A stretch of 64,000 bases of DNA from Actinacidiphila epipremni (lineage in GTDB: Bacteria > Actinomycetota > Actinomycetes > Streptomycetales > Streptomycetaceae). The stretch is from the NCBI RefSeq assembly GCF_012034175.1, contig NZ_JAATEJ010000002.1:310001-374000 (forward strand), written 5' to 3'. The notes under the pieces are model-generated. The model saw only the letters and a list, made by a program, of their open reading frames with translations. It was not told where the DNA came from and did not search any database. Position numbers and translations under genes: made by a program. Below, piece by piece: positions 62,830-64,000 of this stretch (its first letter is position 1; every line of letters begins with the position of its first letter).

Positions 62830-62886
62830 TTCCCCGGGGAAAGGGAAGACTTCCCCTGCCCCCCGGGAGTGCCGGGAACCTAGCCT
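62830..62886 (+). promoter_or_regulatory. Palindrome + TAGCCT promoter upstream of the cupin gene
   Basis: TTCCCCGGGGAA (62830-62841) abuts GGGAA-GAC-TTCCC (62843-62855). Exactly 25 bases later comes TAGCCT (62881-62886). The arrangement duplicates that at 49272-49315. It separates the LuxR gene from the cupin gene and probably drives cupin and downstream genes under LuxR control. Confidence 0.7.
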
Positions 62887-62989
62887 GAGGACTGTCGCAC
62901 GGCCATCCAGCACCGCCGCACAGCACCGCCGCACAGCACGGCCGTCCAGTACGGCCTTCCTGTCACCGGACGCCGATCGGAGCGGGACG

Positions 62990-63445
62990 TTGACCGACCA
63001 CGAGCACGCCGACGTGACCATCCGCGCCCAGGAGCCGGACAACCTCGTCCGGGCCCACGGGCTCGACCTCAGCCTCCTCCACCCCTTCCCGGGGCTCGAC
63101 TCGCCCTTCCGCGGCGCCTGGTGCGTGCTGCGCCCCGGCGATGTCACGGAGACGCACGCGCACCACGACCGGGAGATCTTCATCGTGATGTCCGGCCGCG
63201 GCACCCTCGTCGAGGGCGGCCGGCGGCACGAGATCGCGGCCGGGGACCTGGCGTACATCAAGGCCGACGTGGAGCACAGCGTCGTCAACGAGCACGACGA
63301 GGACTTCGCCTATTACGCGGTCTGGTGGGACCGGGCGATGTCGGAGGAGTTCCTGGCGCGGGCGGAGTTCCCGGCCGAGGAGCAGCCGGTCGCGCAGGAG
63401 CTGCCCGGCGTGGCGGAGCTGCCCGACGCGGTGCCGGCGTCGTGA
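62990..63445 (+). CDS. Small cupin metalloprotein (probable partner of the MetRS-like protein)
   Basis: A 151-residue single-domain cupin. Motif 1 (ETHAHHDREIFIVMSG) supplies His56, His58 and Glu62, and motif 2 (GDLAYIKADVEHSVVN) supplies His96, giving a complete metal site. In known hydrazine synthetases the cupin part performs the rearrangement that makes the N-N bond, after the MetRS-like part has activated the amino acid. TTG at 62990 (GGAG eight bases upstream) is preferred because the longer frame is Arg/Ser-rich leader DNA containing the promoter. The stop overlaps the next gene (GTGA). Confidence 0.8.
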   Translation: MTDHEHADVTIRAQEPDNLVRAHGLDLSLLHPFPGLDSPFRGAWCVLRPGDVTETHAHHDREIFIVMSGRGTLVEGGRRHEIAAGDLAYIKADVEHSVVNEHDEDFAYYAVWWDRAMSEEFLARAEFPAEEQPVAQELPGVAELPDAVPAS

Positions 63446-63765
63446 TCGACTTCGAGGGGCGGCGCTTCCGCGCGCCGGACGGCGACGCCGCGACCGAGGC
63501 CGTCTACCACCAGCAGGACGACTTCGTGTGGGGCGAGGTGGCCGGCGGCGCGATCCGGCGCGGATGGACGGCCGGCACCCGGATGCCGGACGGCTCGCTC
63601 GCGATGGGCTACACCTTCGTCTTCACCTCGGGCGAGATCGTGTGCGGGCGCAGCGTGAACACCCCGGAGCTGACCGAGGACGGCCGGGTGCGGCTGCACG
63701 AGGTGTGGGAGCGCTACGGCCCGCACGCGGCGACCGGCACGTCGTGCATCGAGGAGGTGGCCTGA
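63442..63765 (+). CDS. Small calycin-like protein of unknown function
   Basis: A 107-residue protein (FEGRRFRAPDG, DDFVWGEVAGGAIRRGWTAG, GYTFVFTSGEIVCGRSVNTPE, VRLHEVWERYG) similar to small bacterial beta-barrel proteins often misannotated as 'n-acetylglutamate synthase'. Its strands suggest a ligand-binding barrel. It overlaps the cupin stop by four bases and is followed two bases later by an FAD oxidoreductase, so it sits in the cupin operon. Biochemical role unknown. Confidence 0.6.
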   Translation: MIDFEGRRFRAPDGDAATEAVYHQQDDFVWGEVAGGAIRRGWTAGTRMPDGSLAMGYTFVFTSGEIVCGRSVNTPELTEDGRVRLHEVWERYGPHAATGTSCIEEVA

Positions 63766-63767
63766 GC

Positions 63768-64000
63768 GTGGCAGCGGGCAAGACGCCGACCGAGGCGGAC
63801 TGGGAGCGGCTGGCGAAGGCCGTCGCGGGGCGGGTGCTGCGGCCGGGCGAGGCGGGGTTCCGCTCCTCCAGCGCGCCGTTCAACACCCGGCACACCGCCG
63901 TCGTGCCCGGCGGCGTGGTCCAGGTCGCCGAGGTCGCCGACGTGCGGCGGGCGGTGGAGTGGGCCCGCGAGACCGGGGTGCCGGTGGTACCGCGCGGCGG
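63768..64000 (+). CDS. FAD-binding (PCMH/BBE-type) oxidoreductase, 3'-truncated by window end
   Basis: The 77 visible residues (WERLAKAVAGRVLRPGEAGF, RHTAVVPGGVVQVAEVADV, RRAVEWARETGVPVVPRGG) are the start of a vanillyl-alcohol-oxidase/berberine-bridge-type FAD domain. The final RGG is the flavin-phosphate loop. GTG at 63768 begins two bases after the preceding stop. The rest lies outside the window. It shows that the biosynthetic cluster continues to the right and includes a further oxidation step. Confidence 0.8.
   Translation, partial: MAAGKTPTEADWERLAKAVAGRVLRPGEAGFRSSSAPFNTRHTAVVPGGVVQVAEVADVRRAVEWARETGVPVVPRG

Overview
The window is GC-rich actinomycete chromosome, almost certainly from a Streptomyces or close relative. 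The evidence is third-position G/C bias throughout, frequent GTG starts, HutH with a CSG cofactor triad, an LAxTG sortase substrate, several DUF397/DUF6879/Scr1-type XRE loci, and in-frame TTA (bldA) codons in regulatory and pathway genes. It falls into three zones. No tRNA, rRNA or CRISPR was seen.

(1) 1-14.3 kb, ordinary chromosome: an SMI1/KNR4-like protein, a secreted beta-helix glycosidase, a PAP2 membrane phosphatase, hutH, an LAxTG surface peptide, an L,D-transpeptidase lipoprotein, a xylose unit (ROK regulator, xylB, divergent xylA), a ricin-type lectin, a VOC protein, a RibD-like reductase and a cytidine deaminase.

(2) 14.3-26.4 kb, a patchwork of accessory and decaying DNA. It holds three XRE/DUF397/DUF6879 loci in different states of repair and a 0.68-kb direct duplication. 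Both copies of that duplication carry a broken NUDIX gene, frameshifted in opposite directions at the same G run. It also holds an IS element with intact ends but an 8-bp-repeat frameshift in its transposase, an ISAs1-type transposase relic, and two paralogous secreted proteins in AT-rich DNA. A Clp_N/HTH pair follows with a striking double palindrome upstream. A GGDEF protein and an enoyl-CoA hydratase mark the return to conserved chromosome.

(3) 28.7-64 kb, a large biosynthetic cluster that runs off the right edge. A leftward operon encodes a free-standing AMP-ligase, a C-PCP protein, the E1-alpha, E1-beta and E2 subunits of a 2-oxoacid dehydrogenase, and a C-A(Ser)-PCP-TE NRPS fused in frame to an MFS exporter. 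A divergent operon encodes a C-A(Gly)-PCP-C-A(basic residue?)-PCP NRPS, a free PCP and a degenerate condensation protein. A third unit encodes a MetRS-like protein, a DAO-type flavoprotein, an MFS exporter, two ATP-grasp ligases, a lysine/ornithine N-hydroxylase, two tandem acyl-CoA-dehydrogenase-like flavoenzymes and a B12-binding radical SAM enzyme. An orphan LuxR-type regulator, a small cupin, a calycin-like protein and the start of an FAD oxidoreductase follow.

The N-hydroxylase, MetRS-like protein, cupin and DAO-type flavoprotein together match the logic of hydrazine (N-N bond) formation known from s56-p1 and triacsin biosynthesis, where lysine and glycine give hydrazinoacetic acid. In those systems, as I recall, cupin and MetRS-like parts form one fused protein; here they are separate genes 12 kb apart. 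They may nevertheless be co-regulated, because the promoters upstream of each share a palindrome placed exactly 25 nt before an identical TAGCCT -10 box. The likely product is a small N-N-containing peptide with Ser, Gly and a basic residue, under bldA and LuxR control. This is inference from gene content.
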